Source: Rhizobium viscosum (GTDB taxonomy: Bacteria > Pseudomonadota > Alphaproteobacteria > Rhizobiales > Rhizobiaceae). From it: a stretch of DNA of 64,000 nucleotides. The position numbers and the translations under genes are program-made. The notes under the pieces are model-generated. The model was given only the letters and a program-made list of their open reading frames with translations, did not search any database and was not told where the DNA came from. Every line of letters starts with the position of its first letter. Position 1 is the first letter of the stretch. Location of the stretch: positions 124,001 through 188,000 of the forward strand of contig NZ_JADBEC010000002.1 in NCBI RefSeq assembly GCF_014873945.1, written 5' to 3'. Below are positions 42,499-51,848 of the stretch, one piece after another.

Positions 42499-44502
42499 TC
42501 AGGCTTCCAGCCACTTCACCTGTTCGGGCGTCAGCTTGATGTCCAATGCCGAAAGGCTGTCTTCCAGTTCTGCGATCGTGCGCGGCCCGATCAGCGGAAT
42601 GACCGGGAAGGGCTGGGCAATGACATAGGCAAGCGCGATATGGATCGGATGCCGTCCAAGCTCCTTGGCAAGCGCGATTGCCCGGTCACGCCGCTCGAAA
42701 TTGCGATCCGAATACCAGCACCGCACGATCTCCTCGTCGTCGCGCTTGTCGCGGCCGGCCCGGTCGGTGAAGAAGCCACGCCCCTGGCTCGACCAGGCGA
42801 AGTTGGGGATCTGCTTTTCGTTCAGCCACTTCTTCCACCCGTCATCAGATGCGGCCACGCAGCCGGCCCAGATCGGATCGAGCATTTCGGCGAGCGAGAA
42901 GTTATTGGAAAGGGCAGCGGGCGCTGCCTTGCCGTTCTTCTTCGCATAGGCGGTCGCCTCGTCGAAACGTTCGCGCGTCCAGTTGGAGCCGCCGAAAATG
43001 CCGCGGATGCGGCCACGCTTGACCTCGGCATCCATGGCATCGACGAATTCGCCGACCGGCACGTCGATGTTATCGCGATGCATGAAGTAGATATCGACAT
43101 AGTCTGTCTTCAGGCGGTTGAGAGACTGGTCGAGCTGCTTGCTGATGACATCAGGATAGCAGAGCGGCGAGTGGGCACCCTTGCCGATCAGCACGATCTC
43201 CTCGCGCGGCACCTGACGGCTCGTATGCCAGTCGCCAAAAATGCTCTCCGTCTTGCCGCCGCCATAGACGAAGGCAGTGTCGAAGACATTGCCGCCGGCT
43301 TCATAGAAGGTGTCGAGCGTCAGGGAGGCGGCTGCGAAATTCGGGAAGAATTCGAAACCGAGGGTGACGACCGAAGCCGGCTTGGAAATGCCGGGGACCT
43401 GGCGCTGCGGAATGGAGCTGCCGCGCCTGACGGCGTTGCCGGCAATGTTCAAGGTGCGCTTGGCGGCTTTCTCGACGCCATATTCGAGACCAACCGAAGC
43501 GCGCCATTGGTCGAGCACCTTCAGATTGTTGATCGAGTCCGCCCAATTCATGCCAGGGGAGCGGAATTCCTTCTCGCCGGCGCGGATCGCGTCACCGGCA
43601 GCATCCGCTTCGAAGGAGTAAAGCCAGCGGTCTTCCTTGACTTCGATTGTCTCCTGCTCGCCGTTCTTGAAGATCTCGATCTTGCCGATCCCGCCTTTGT
43701 GGCCGGAGGCGAACCAGAAATCCTTCACCTCGATACGGCCCTGCGAGCCGATGATGCGCAAGACATTGTCCTGTTGCGCCATGATCGAGCACGAGACTTC
43801 GGCGATGATCTCGTTCGGGAATTTGAGCACGGCCGAAGCCCACTCGTCGACGCCGGATTGGCCGAGATGGGCGACACCCGAAACCTTCTCCGGATCGAGG
43901 AAGGGCTTGCCGGCCGCCGCACCCGCGATCAGCCGCGCCATGGAAACCGGATAGCCGCCGACATCGAGAATGCCGCCGCCGGCCGTTTCATTGGCAAACA
44001 GGCGGTGTTCCGGTTTGTAGCTGCCCATGCTGAAGCCGAACGAGGAGCGGATGATGCGGATTTCACCGATCGTGCCGCTTTTGACGAGTTCGACCAGCTT
44101 TTCGGTCTGCGGATGGACACGATACATGAAGGCTTCGCCGGCAAAGACGCCTGCCTTCTTCGCCTCATAGTAAATCGCCTCGGCATCATAGGCAGAGAGA
44201 GCGATCGGCTTTTCGACCAGCACATGCTTGCCGGCGCGGATCGCCTTGATGGCCCATTCGGCATGGCCGGTATGAGGTGTGGCGATATAGATCGCATCGA
44301 CCTCGTTGTCCTTCAGCAGTGCCTCGTAACCCTTGACGATACGCGCACCCGGAAAGCCATCGGCAAGACCGGGCTTGTCGGGATTGCGGGTGGCGATCGC
44401 CACGAGTTTGCCGGTGCGCGAATGCGCGACGCCATCGGCAAAGGTACGAGCGATGGTGCCGGGGCCGATAATGCCCCAGCGGATCGGATTATCTGAAGTC
44501 AT
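42499..44502 (-). CDS. Fusion: Gfo/Idh/MocA oxidoreductase plus aldo-keto reductase
   Basis: 667 residues, twice the normal length of either family. Residues 1 to about 345 form a Gfo/Idh/MocA enzyme: Rossmann WGIIGPGTIARTFADG and VLVEKPIALS. Residues from about 375 form an aldo-keto reductase with the tetrad visible: Asp/Tyr in VFDTAFVYGGGK, Lys in VLIGKGAHSP, His in DIYFMHRDN; the cofactor site is in VIPLIGPRTIAELED. No stop or frameshift separates them, so one polypeptide would carry two NAD(P)-linked activities, perhaps interconverting a keto-sugar. It lies at the end of the ABC operon (44539-48683) and probably acts on the imported sugar. Confidence 0.9.
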   Translation of the reverse strand: MTSDNPIRWGIIGPGTIARTFADGVAHSRTGKLVAIATRNPDKPGLADGFPGARIVKGYEALLKDNEVDAIYIATPHTGHAEWAIKAIRAGKHVLVEKPIALSAYDAEAIYYEAKKAGVFAGEAFMYRVHPQTEKLVELVKSGTIGEIRIIRSSFGFSMGSYKPEHRLFANETAGGGILDVGGYPVSMARLIAGAAAGKPFLDPEKVSGVAHLGQSGVDEWASAVLKFPNEIIAEVSCSIMAQQDNVLRIIGSQGRIEVKDFWFASGHKGGIGKIEIFKNGEQETIEVKEDRWLYSFEADAAGDAIRAGEKEFRSPGMNWADSINNLKVLDQWRASVGLEYGVEKAAKRTLNIAGNAVRRGSSIPQRQVPGISKPASVVTLGFEFFPNFAAASLTLDTFYEAGGNVFDTAFVYGGGKTESIFGDWHTSRQVPREEIVLIGKGAHSPLCYPDVISKQLDQSLNRLKTDYVDIYFMHRDNIDVPVGEFVDAMDAEVKRGRIRGIFGGSNWTRERFDEATAYAKKNGKAAPAALSNNFSLAEMLDPIWAGCVAASDDGWKKWLNEKQIPNFAWSSQGRGFFTDRAGRDKRDDEEIVRCWYSDRNFERRDRAIALAKELGRHPIHIALAYVIAQPFPVIPLIGPRTIAELEDSLSALDIKLTPEQVKWLEA

Positions 44503-44538
44503 GACTATCCTCTTTCGTCTTTCAGTCTTGGGATCGCG

Positions 44539-45624
44539 TTATCGAAGCCGCTTGCCGGCGGCATCGAACAGGAAGGTGCGGGCGGCGGACAGCGACACCG
44601 TCAGCCGCTCGGTCTTGCCGAGGCTGCGGGACTCCGGCTGTTCGATGATGAGCTGTTCGCCGCCAAAGTTTGCGTAGATGTAGCTGGTATTGCCGAGATG
44701 CTCGGCGACATCGACGGCAACCGTCAGATCCGCTTCGCCCCGACCCGCCTCATCGAAATGCTCTGGCCGGATACCGAGCGTGACGGGCGTGCCCGATGTG
44801 ATGGATGGGTCGTGCAGTGGTACCACGAGGCGCACCATTCTGTCGTCCGCGAGCACGACCGTCGCCTTACCCGCGTGTACCTCGGCCACCTCGGCCTTGA
44901 GGAAATTCATTTTCGGCGAACCGACGAAGCCGGCGACGAACTGGTTGGCCGGATCATCATAGAGATCGAGCGGTGCACCGATCTGTTCGATATTGCCGGC
45001 ACGCAGAACGACAATCTTGTCGGCGAGCGTCATCGCCTCCGTCTGGTCGTGTGTCACATAGATCATCGTCGTGCCGAGCTGCTTGTGCAGCCTGGAGATC
45101 TCGACGCGCATCTGCACACGCAGTTCGGCGTCGAGGTTCGACAGCGGCTCGTCGAACAGGAAGACCTGCGGTTCGCGCACGATGGCTCGACCGATCGCCA
45201 CGCGCTGGCGCTGGCCGCCGGAAAGTTGCTTCGGTCGGCGCTTCATCAACTCCGTGATCTGCAGGATCTCCGCGACATGGCGCACGCGCCGTTCGGTGTC
45301 TGCCTTCGGGTTGCCGTTCATGCGCAGGCCGAAGCTCAGGTTCTCCTCGACGGTCAGGTGCGGATAGAGCGCATAGGATTGGAAGACCATCGCGATGCCA
45401 CGGTCGGCCGGCTCGACATCGTTGACGACACGACCGCCGATCTTCAGCTCGCCGCCGGTGATATCCTCAAGGCCGGCAATCATGCGCAAGAGCGTGGACT
45501 TGCCGCAGCCGGAAGGGCCGACGAAAACGACGAACTCGCCGTCCTTCACCTCCAGGTCGGCGCCATGAATGATTTCAAACGCGCCGTAACGTTTGACGAT
45601 ATTATTGAATGAAAGCTCTGCCAT
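44539..45624 (-). CDS. CUT1 ABC transporter, ATP-binding protein (second system)
   Basis: 361 residues from ATG 45624; the in-frame extension to 45927 overlaps the permease and is rejected. Walker A GPSGCGKSTLLR, signature LSGGQRQRVAIGRA, Walker B VFLFDEPLSNLDA, switch His in YVTHDQTEAMT. C-terminal TOBE domain with LGIRPEHFDE. It lies 11 bp downstream of the permease gene and 36 bp upstream of the fusion gene. Confidence 0.95.
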   Translation of the reverse strand: MAELSFNNIVKRYGAFEIIHGADLEVKDGEFVVFVGPSGCGKSTLLRMIAGLEDITGGELKIGGRVVNDVEPADRGIAMVFQSYALYPHLTVEENLSFGLRMNGNPKADTERRVRHVAEILQITELMKRRPKQLSGGQRQRVAIGRAIVREPQVFLFDEPLSNLDAELRVQMRVEISRLHKQLGTTMIYVTHDQTEAMTLADKIVVLRAGNIEQIGAPLDLYDDPANQFVAGFVGSPKMNFLKAEVAEVHAGKATVVLADDRMVRLVVPLHDPSITSGTPVTLGIRPEHFDEAGRGEADLTVAVDVAEHLGNTSYIYANFGGEQLIIEQPESRSLGKTERLTVSLSAARTFLFDAAGKRLR

Positions 45625-45635
45625 AGGCCCCTCGA

Positions 45636-46472
45636 TTATTTGATTGCGCCGGCCGCAATGCCGGCGATGAAGTGACGCTGCAGAGCCACGAAGACGACGA
45701 GGATCGGCGCCGTCAGAAGGACTGCACCCGCCATGATGCCGCCCCAGGAAACCTTGGTGAGGCCGATCAACACACCGAGCGCCACTGGAGCCGTCATCAT
45801 GCCCGGCTTCGAATTTATCAGCAGCGGCCAGAGATAATTGTTCCAGGAGGCGAGGAAGAGGATGATCGCCAGTGCCGCCATGGTCGGGCGCGCGAGCGGC
45901 AGCGCGATGCGCAGGAAAATCTGCCACTCCTTGACGCCCTCGACGCGGGCCGCATCGAAAAGGTCATTCGGCATCATGGAAAAGGATTGCCGCATGAACA
46001 GCACGCCGAGCGAATTGAAGAGCGGCGGCACGATGAGGGCGATCCAGGTATTGGCGAGCTTGAATTCGCGCGCCACCATGATGAATTGCGGAATGACGAC
46101 GACGAAATAGGGCAGGGTGATCGTGCCAAGGATAATGGCGATGACAAGCGAACGGCCGACGAAGCGATAGCGGGCGAGCGCCCAGCCGGCCATGGAGGTC
46201 AGGAACACGGACAGGGCGGTGTAGACGGTGGCGACGACGATCGAGATCACCATCGCACCGATGAAGTTCGTGTCCGCCTGCAGGTTCTGGAAATTCGCGA
46301 CGAAATTGGTCGAGGGCCAGAGCACGATCTGCGGGCTGAAGATGCCGTAATCGGGCATGGTCGAGAAGACGAACATCATCCACAGCGGAAAGAGCCAGAT
46401 GATTGCGAGCGGCAGCAGGAAGGCGTGCAGGGCGATCTGGCGCAGGAGAAGCGATTGCGACTTGGATCTCAT
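45636..46472 (-). CDS. CUT1 ABC transporter, permease (MalG type, second system)
   Basis: 278 residues from ATG 46472, which overlaps the stop of the upstream permease (ATGA). Six membrane segments, and the EAA loop LFDAARVEGVKEWQIF. The frame extends further upstream without a stop but that part runs inside the other permease gene. Confidence 0.93.
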   Translation of the reverse strand: MRSKSQSLLLRQIALHAFLLPLAIIWLFPLWMMFVFSTMPDYGIFSPQIVLWPSTNFVANFQNLQADTNFIGAMVISIVVATVYTALSVFLTSMAGWALARYRFVGRSLVIAIILGTITLPYFVVVIPQFIMVAREFKLANTWIALIVPPLFNSLGVLFMRQSFSMMPNDLFDAARVEGVKEWQIFLRIALPLARPTMAALAIILFLASWNNYLWPLLINSKPGMMTAPVALGVLIGLTKVSWGGIMAGAVLLTAPILVVFVALQRHFIAGIAAGAIK

Positions 46473-47329
46473 TTCGGTTCCCTCCCGAGCCAGAGATTGA
46501 GGAGCGAGATCGCGACCGCGAGTGCTGCCATCGTATAGGCGATCGCCGAGGCGTAACCGAAGTTCAGAGAGGTGAAGCCTTGGCGATAGAGCAGCAGCCC
46601 GAGCGTTTCCGTGCCTCCGCCGGGTCCGCCGCGGTTGGTAATCAGGAAGGGCTCGGCGAAGAGCTGCATCGTACCGATGACGGACAGAACCACGCAGAAA
46701 AGAATGATCGGTTTCAGGAGCGGCAGCGTGATGTGGAAGAACTGCTGTACCTTGCTGACGCGGTCGAGCGTGGCCGCCTCGTAGACATCTTCCGGAATCG
46801 ATTGCAGGCCGGCCAGGATGATGATCGCGTTGTAGCCTGCCCATCGCCAGGTCACAGCGATGATGATGACAACCATGGCGGCATTGGCGTTGTCGAACCA
46901 GGAAACGGGCGCAAGGCCGGCTGCACCGATCAGCTTGTTGATGATGCCGAAATCGAGATTGAACATCAGCCGGAAGACGGCCGCATAGGCGACCTCGCCA
47001 ACCACGACCGGCGCAAAAAAGGCGAAACGGAACAAGGCACGCGCTTTCAAAAGCGGCGAATTGAGCAGCACGGCCATTATGGTCGCAAGGGCGATCATGA
47101 CCGGCACCTGGATGACCAGGATGATGAGCGTGTTATAGACGGCATTGTAGAAGGCCGGGTCGGAGAACAGACGCCCCCAATTGGCCTGAAGGCTGAATTT
47201 CCATGGATTGATGCGCGTATTCTGGAACGAGATCAGAAATGAATTGATGATCGGCCAAACCCAGAAGGCGGCGAAGACCAGAAGATAGGGCGCAAGGAAC
47301 GCATAGGCGCTCCGGTTTCTGATCGGCAT
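46469..47329 (-). CDS. CUT1 ABC transporter, permease (MalF type, second system)
   Basis: 286 residues with six membrane segments (SAYAFLAPYLLVFAAFW first) and the EAA loop VYEAATLDRVSKVQQFF. AAGGAGG precedes the start. Coupled to the next permease by ATGA. Confidence 0.93.
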   Translation of the reverse strand: MPIRNRSAYAFLAPYLLVFAAFWVWPIINSFLISFQNTRINPWKFSLQANWGRLFSDPAFYNAVYNTLIILVIQVPVMIALATIMAVLLNSPLLKARALFRFAFFAPVVVGEVAYAAVFRLMFNLDFGIINKLIGAAGLAPVSWFDNANAAMVVIIIAVTWRWAGYNAIIILAGLQSIPEDVYEAATLDRVSKVQQFFHITLPLLKPIILFCVVLSVIGTMQLFAEPFLITNRGGPGGGTETLGLLLYRQGFTSLNFGYASAIAYTMAALAVAISLLNLWLGREPK

Positions 47330-47408
47330 GAATCCTCCTTACCGAACGAATGTGCCCGCCGCCTCCCGCGGCAGGCGAGGCCGGGCGCTTTGGCGCCCGG
47401 CTTGCCAT

Positions 47409-48683
47409 TCATTGTGCGATCGAAAGACCCGTCGCCGATGCGATCTGCTTGGCGGCATCGTCGAGGGCTGCCTTTGCATCGGGATAGCCGCCGGCGAAGT
47501 ACTTCGTCTGCGTCGTCTTGTAGATGGCATCGGCATCCGTCTGGAAGGCCGTACCGCGGCTCGGTACGATCTTCGGCAGGGTCGCGAGAATGTCGGCCCA
47601 GATCTTCTGGCCGCCCCAATAGGGCTGCGGCTCGTTGACGAAGGGATCCTGAACGGCCGAAAGCAGCGACGGCACGAGGCCGAACGACTTCAGCATCGTG
47701 ACCTGGCCCTCATTGGTGGTGAGCGCATAGGTCAGATATTTGAAGGCTGCTTCCTTGTTCTGCGAATTGGCGTTGATGGCGAGCGAGGAGCCGCCGAGGT
47801 TGGCAGCGTGTGGGCTGTCCGCTGTCATGCCGGGCATGGCATAGACGCCCCACTTGCCTGACAGGTCCGGAGAGCCGGAACGGACCGTGCCTTCATACCA
47901 GCCACCGAAGAGCTGGCTTGCCACCTTGCCTGCGGTGTTGGAGGAGATTTTCTCGTCCCAGTTTGCCGCTGTCAGCGTGCCGGCATCCTTCATCGCCTTC
48001 ACTTTTTCCAGCGTCTGGACGCAGGCCGGCTGGTTGATGGTGATCGACTGGCCATCGGTCGAGAAATAGCCGCAGCCTTGTTCATTGGCGAGCATACGGA
48101 ACCATTCGCTGTCGCCATTGAAATCGGCCTGACCCATCACGACACCGGGATTGGCGGCAGAGATCTTCTTGCCGGCAGCAATGAAGTCGTCCCAAGTGGC
48201 GATCGACTTCGGATCGACGCCGGCCTTTTCATAGTAATCGCGGCGATAGAAGACGGCGACCGGGCCGGAATCCCAGGGCATGGCATAGGCGACGTCGCCG
48301 ACCTCGAGTTCAGTGCGCTTGAACTCGGGGAATTTCGCCTGCATGTCGGCGTTGTAGCCGAGATCCTTCAGATTGGCGAAGCAATCCGGGAAGCGGCTCC
48401 AGAAGATCTCCGCCTCGAAATTCTCGATTGTCACGATATCGGGAAGGCCGTCGCCACCGGCGGCGCAGGCGGCGAGCGTCTTGTCGAAGACCTGCTGGTT
48501 GCCGAGATCCTGGACATCGACCTTGATGTCGGGAAACTGCTTGTTGAAGCCTTCGATCGTTGATTTGAGAGCGGAAGCTGCGACGTTCCAGCTCCAGATG
48601 GTAAGCGTCGCGGATTGCGCATATGCGGATCCGGACGCAAGCAGCACAAGCGCTGTCGTTGCAGTGATGAGTTTAGAGCGCAT
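47409..48683 (-). CDS. CUT1 ABC transporter, sugar-binding protein (second system)
   Basis: 424 residues with a signal peptide (ITATTALVLLASGSAYAQ) and the family 1 binding-protein fold (LTIWSWNVAASALKS, AVFYRRDYYEKAGVDP, LGGSSLAINANSQNKEAA). First gene of the minus-strand operon 48683-42499 and divergent from an AraC-type regulator. GGGAGG precedes the start. Confidence 0.93.
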   Translation of the reverse strand: MRSKLITATTALVLLASGSAYAQSATLTIWSWNVAASALKSTIEGFNKQFPDIKVDVQDLGNQQVFDKTLAACAAGGDGLPDIVTIENFEAEIFWSRFPDCFANLKDLGYNADMQAKFPEFKRTELEVGDVAYAMPWDSGPVAVFYRRDYYEKAGVDPKSIATWDDFIAAGKKISAANPGVVMGQADFNGDSEWFRMLANEQGCGYFSTDGQSITINQPACVQTLEKVKAMKDAGTLTAANWDEKISSNTAGKVASQLFGGWYEGTVRSGSPDLSGKWGVYAMPGMTADSPHAANLGGSSLAINANSQNKEAAFKYLTYALTTNEGQVTMLKSFGLVPSLLSAVQDPFVNEPQPYWGGQKIWADILATLPKIVPSRGTAFQTDADAIYKTTQTKYFAGGYPDAKAALDDAAKQIASATGLSIAQ

Positions 48684-48768
48684 GAAAATCCTCCCTTTTC
48701 AATTGCTGTCGCTGAGCGAACATGGCTAATCTAGCGCGGAGGGAACGGCTGTCTCATAAAAAGGGAAT

Positions 48769-49677
48769 ATGGAATTGGCGGAAAGTAAGGTCGTCGGCAA
48801 ACCTGTTTATCAGCCTGGTGCCAGCACGATTGAAGGCATGCCGATGGCGCTTCAGATGTTTTATGCCCATCCGCCAGTCATGGCGATGCCGCACTGGCAT
48901 GCCCAGGTCGAAGTCAATTACATCATGCGCGGTAGTGTCCATTACAGGATGAACGATCACGATATTCGTCTTGAGGCAGGCCAGATGTGCCTCTTCTGGG
49001 GCGGGCAGCCGCATCAGATGAACGAATCCTCGGATGATTCCCTTTATGCAGGTGCGCATCTGCCGCTCGTCTATTTCTTCAAGATGCGCCTGCCTCCAAC
49101 GATAGGTACGCGTCTGATGAAGGGGGAGATCCTGCTGACGTCTTCGACCGATGCAGCGGATGAGGCGAATTTTCCGCGTTGGTACGATTATGCCAGGTCC
49201 GGCGATCCACGGAAGACGCAGCATGCCGTCGATGAATTGCTTCTGCGCATCGAGCGGATTGCCCTGGATTCCTACTCGATGGTGCCTGAAAATATCGCCG
49301 ATGAACTTGAGCAGCCCAACGCACAATTATCCCGCAGCGTTGCTCGCATGTGTGACTTCATTGCGAGCAATTTTTTGCAGGATATCGATACCGTCGAGAT
49401 CGCTCGCGCGGTCGATCTCCATCCGAAATATGCAATGAACCTGTTCAAGAAAACGACGGGCATGACGATCAGTAAATATCTCAATCTGCTACGTCTTTCG
49501 CATGCCCAGGCGCAGTTGATGGGCGAGGGCTCAAATGTGCTTCAGATCGCAATGGACAGTGGTTTTGGGTCGATCAGTGCTTTCAACAAGTCGTTCCGGA
49601 ATATCGCCGGTATGTCCCCGTCCGACTTCCGGCGCGATATACGCTCTGTGATAGGAAATATCTCCGTCGCCGGTTGA
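48769..49677 (+). CDS. AraC-family transcriptional regulator
   Basis: 302 residues. An N-terminal cupin-like sensing domain has MPHWHAQVEVNYIMRG and HDIRLEAGQMCLFWGG. The C-terminal double helix-turn-helix has VEIARAVDLHPKYAMNLFKK and VLQIAMDSGFGSISAFNKSF. It is divergent from the second sugar ABC operon with 85 bp between, so it likely activates that operon in response to its sugar. Confidence 0.92.
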   Translation: MELAESKVVGKPVYQPGASTIEGMPMALQMFYAHPPVMAMPHWHAQVEVNYIMRGSVHYRMNDHDIRLEAGQMCLFWGGQPHQMNESSDDSLYAGAHLPLVYFFKMRLPPTIGTRLMKGEILLTSSTDAADEANFPRWYDYARSGDPRKTQHAVDELLLRIERIALDSYSMVPENIADELEQPNAQLSRSVARMCDFIASNFLQDIDTVEIARAVDLHPKYAMNLFKKTTGMTISKYLNLLRLSHAQAQLMGEGSNVLQIAMDSGFGSISAFNKSFRNIAGMSPSDFRRDIRSVIGNISVAG

Positions 49678-49751
49678 GATGCCGTTCAATCGGCCTCTCG
49701 GAACCGCTCGCGCTTGGAACATCGTTATTCGGTTGTCAGGAGGACTTCAAA

Positions 49752-50036
49752 ATGACGACCAGTCTGGATGCTTTTCGTGTACGCATTACCGGCGGCGTGC
49801 AAGGCGTAGGCTATCGCGCCTGGGCACGCGGCCAGGCCCTCCAGCTCGGCTTGACGGGTTGGGTGCGGAATGAAGCCGACGGATCGGTCAGCGCTTTGAT
49901 TATCGGTTCTCAAGGCGCCACCGGCTCGATGCTCGAGCGTTTCTGGAGCGGTCCCGCCGGCTCCTCCGTGTCAGACGTGAAGGCGGAGGAGGCAACGCTC
50001 GATGAGGTGCCGAGCGATTTTCGTATCGTCCGATAG
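49752..50036 (+). CDS. acyP: Acylphosphatase
   Basis: 94 residues, normal length. The active-site loop with the catalytic Arg is GGVQGVGYRAWARGQA, and the catalytic Asn is in GWVRNEADGSV. It hydrolyses acyl phosphates. The start is ATG 49752, preceded by AGGAGG; the frame to 49674 is upstream sequence. It ends 3 bp before the converging ATPase gene. Confidence 0.93.
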   Translation: MTTSLDAFRVRITGGVQGVGYRAWARGQALQLGLTGWVRNEADGSVSALIIGSQGATGSMLERFWSGPAGSSVSDVKAEEATLDEVPSDFRIVR

Positions 50037-50039
50037 CGA

Positions 50040-51020
50040 TCAGGAGAACCTATGTTCCTTGCCGCTGAGCGGTGAGGCGAATTGCGTTTCGCCTGTCTTG
50101 ACCGGACGATCGCCGTCCGTGCGCACGACAAGTGTCTGCAACTCCGGCACATCGAGATAGATCACCGTATCGGCGCCGAGCCGCTCGATATGGCGCACCT
50201 TGCCCTGCCACTTTCCCTCGGCCGGTGAGAGCGCAATATGCTCGGGCCGGATACCGTAGGTCCGGCAATTTTCTCGCGCAGCGATCTCTCCTTCGAACAG
50301 GTTCATCTTCGGCGAGCCGATGAAGCCGGCAACGAAGGGGCTGGCAGGATTGTTATAGAGCGCCATCGGTGTCCCGACCTGTTCGATCTGCCCGCCGTTC
50401 AGGACGACGATCTTGTCGGCCATCGTCATCGCCTCGACCTGATCATGGGTGACGTAGATCATGGTGGCGCCGAGCTTGGCATGAAGCTCGGTCAGCTCGA
50501 TGCGCATCTGCGAACGGAGTGACGCGTCGAGGTTTGACAGCGGTTCGTCAAACAGAAAGACTTTCGGGTTGCGAATGATCGCCCGGCCGATCGCCACACG
50601 CTGGCGCTGACCGCCTGAGAGTGCTTTCGGCTTACGATCGAGCAGATGCGAAAGCTGCAGAATGTCGGCGGTCTGCTTCACCTTTTCGGCAATTTCTGCT
50701 TTGGGTCGCCTGGCGAGCGAGAGGCCAAAGCCGATGTTTTCCGCAACCGTTAGATGCGGGTAGAGTGCATAGGACTGGAAAACCATGGCGATGCCGCGCT
50801 CGGAAGGCTCGGCATCGGTTACGTCCTTGCCGTCGATGAACACTTGCCCTGATGTCGTCGTCTCCAATCCGGAGATGATGCGCAGAAGGGTCGATTTTCC
50901 GCAGCCCGACGGCCCGACGAAAACGCAGAATTCGCCCGGCTCGACAGTGAGATCGACACCTTTCATCACTTCCAGGCTGCCGAAGCTCTTACGGACACTT
51001 TCGAGAACAACTGATGTCAT
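50040..51020 (-). CDS. CUT1 ABC transporter, ATP-binding protein (third system)
   Basis: 326 residues, shorter than its two counterparts because the TOBE region is reduced (YGIRPEHIALSPAEG onward). Walker A GPSGCGKSTLLR, signature LSGGQRQRVAIGRA, Walker B VFLFDEPLSNLDA, switch His in YVTHDQVEAMT. Last gene of the rhamnoside-type operon and only 3 bp after a permease gene. Confidence 0.94.
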   Translation of the reverse strand: MTSVVLESVRKSFGSLEVMKGVDLTVEPGEFCVFVGPSGCGKSTLLRIISGLETTTSGQVFIDGKDVTDAEPSERGIAMVFQSYALYPHLTVAENIGFGLSLARRPKAEIAEKVKQTADILQLSHLLDRKPKALSGGQRQRVAIGRAIIRNPKVFLFDEPLSNLDASLRSQMRIELTELHAKLGATMIYVTHDQVEAMTMADKIVVLNGGQIEQVGTPMALYNNPASPFVAGFIGSPKMNLFEGEIAARENCRTYGIRPEHIALSPAEGKWQGKVRHIERLGADTVIYLDVPELQTLVVRTDGDRPVKTGETQFASPLSGKEHRFS

Positions 51021-51023
51021 GGC

Positions 51024-51848
51024 TTATCCCTTGACTGCACCGGCGGTCATGCCTGCGACGATCTGGCGGTTGAAGAAGATGAAGACGATCAGGGGCGGGA
51101 TGGTCACCAGAAGGATGTTCATGAACAGCAGGTTGAACTGGGTCTGGAACTGTCCCTGGAAATTATAGAGCGTCAGCTGCACCGTGACGTTTTCCCGGCC
51201 TGGCAGATAGTAGAGCGGGTTGGTGAAATCGTTGAAGATGGCGATCGATTGGACGACGATGACAGTCACGGTGACCGGCTTCAAGAGCGGCAGGATGACG
51301 CGAAAGAAGATCTGGAATGGTTTTGCCCCGTCTATGATCGCAGCCTCGTCGAGGTCCCGCGGGATCGTTGCGATGAAGCTGCGAAACAGGAGAACCGTGA
51401 AACCGAGACCATAGGCGACCTGGATCAGCACCATGCCGGACAAGGTCTTGAAGAGGCCGAGGAGTTGCAGCACCCAGATCGTCGGAACAATGGCCGGCGG
51501 GATCATCAAGCCGGCGAGCACGCAGCCATAAATGACGGTATTCCAGCGCGAGGGGCGGCGCTGCAGCACATAGCCGACCATGGCGCCGAACAGCACCAGC
51601 AGGGTGACGGCGGCCACGGTGATGATGGTCGAATTGAAGTAGGCGAGCAGCAGCATGTAGTTGCGGGTCTGCACGACCTCCACGAAATTCTGCCAGAGCT
51701 GCCACTCGACCGGCCAGCTGAATCTCAGCGTTGCCGCATCCTGTTTCGTCTTGGCGGCCGTGATGAAGATGAAGATGAAAGGCAGCACGAAGATCACACC
51801 GCAGGCGGCTAATGCCGCAATCCCGGTGTAGAGCTGGCGGCGGCTCAT
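51024..51848 (-). CDS. CUT1 ABC transporter, permease (MalG type, third system)
   Basis: 274 residues with six membrane segments and the EAA loop LDEAAIIDGAKPFQIFF. It overlaps the upstream permease by ATGA and is followed by the ATPase gene. Confidence 0.93.
   Translation of the reverse strand: MSRRQLYTGIAALAACGVIFVLPFIFIFITAAKTKQDAATLRFSWPVEWQLWQNFVEVVQTRNYMLLLAYFNSTIITVAAVTLLVLFGAMVGYVLQRRPSRWNTVIYGCVLAGLMIPPAIVPTIWVLQLLGLFKTLSGMVLIQVAYGLGFTVLLFRSFIATIPRDLDEAAIIDGAKPFQIFFRVILPLLKPVTVTVIVVQSIAIFNDFTNPLYYLPGRENVTVQLTLYNFQGQFQTQFNLLFMNILLVTIPPLIVFIFFNRQIVAGMTAGAVKG

Noticed and set aside
42409..44496. 695-residue open frame on the plus strand
   Set aside because: It is antisense to the oxidoreductase fusion, whose two halves carry intact catalytic motifs. 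The antisense product has no domain pattern; high-GC codon structure keeps that frame open.
45625..45927. N-terminal extension of the second ABC ATPase
   Set aside because: The extension lies inside the permease gene and lacks the ATPase pattern. The family starts at MAELSFNNIVKRYG.
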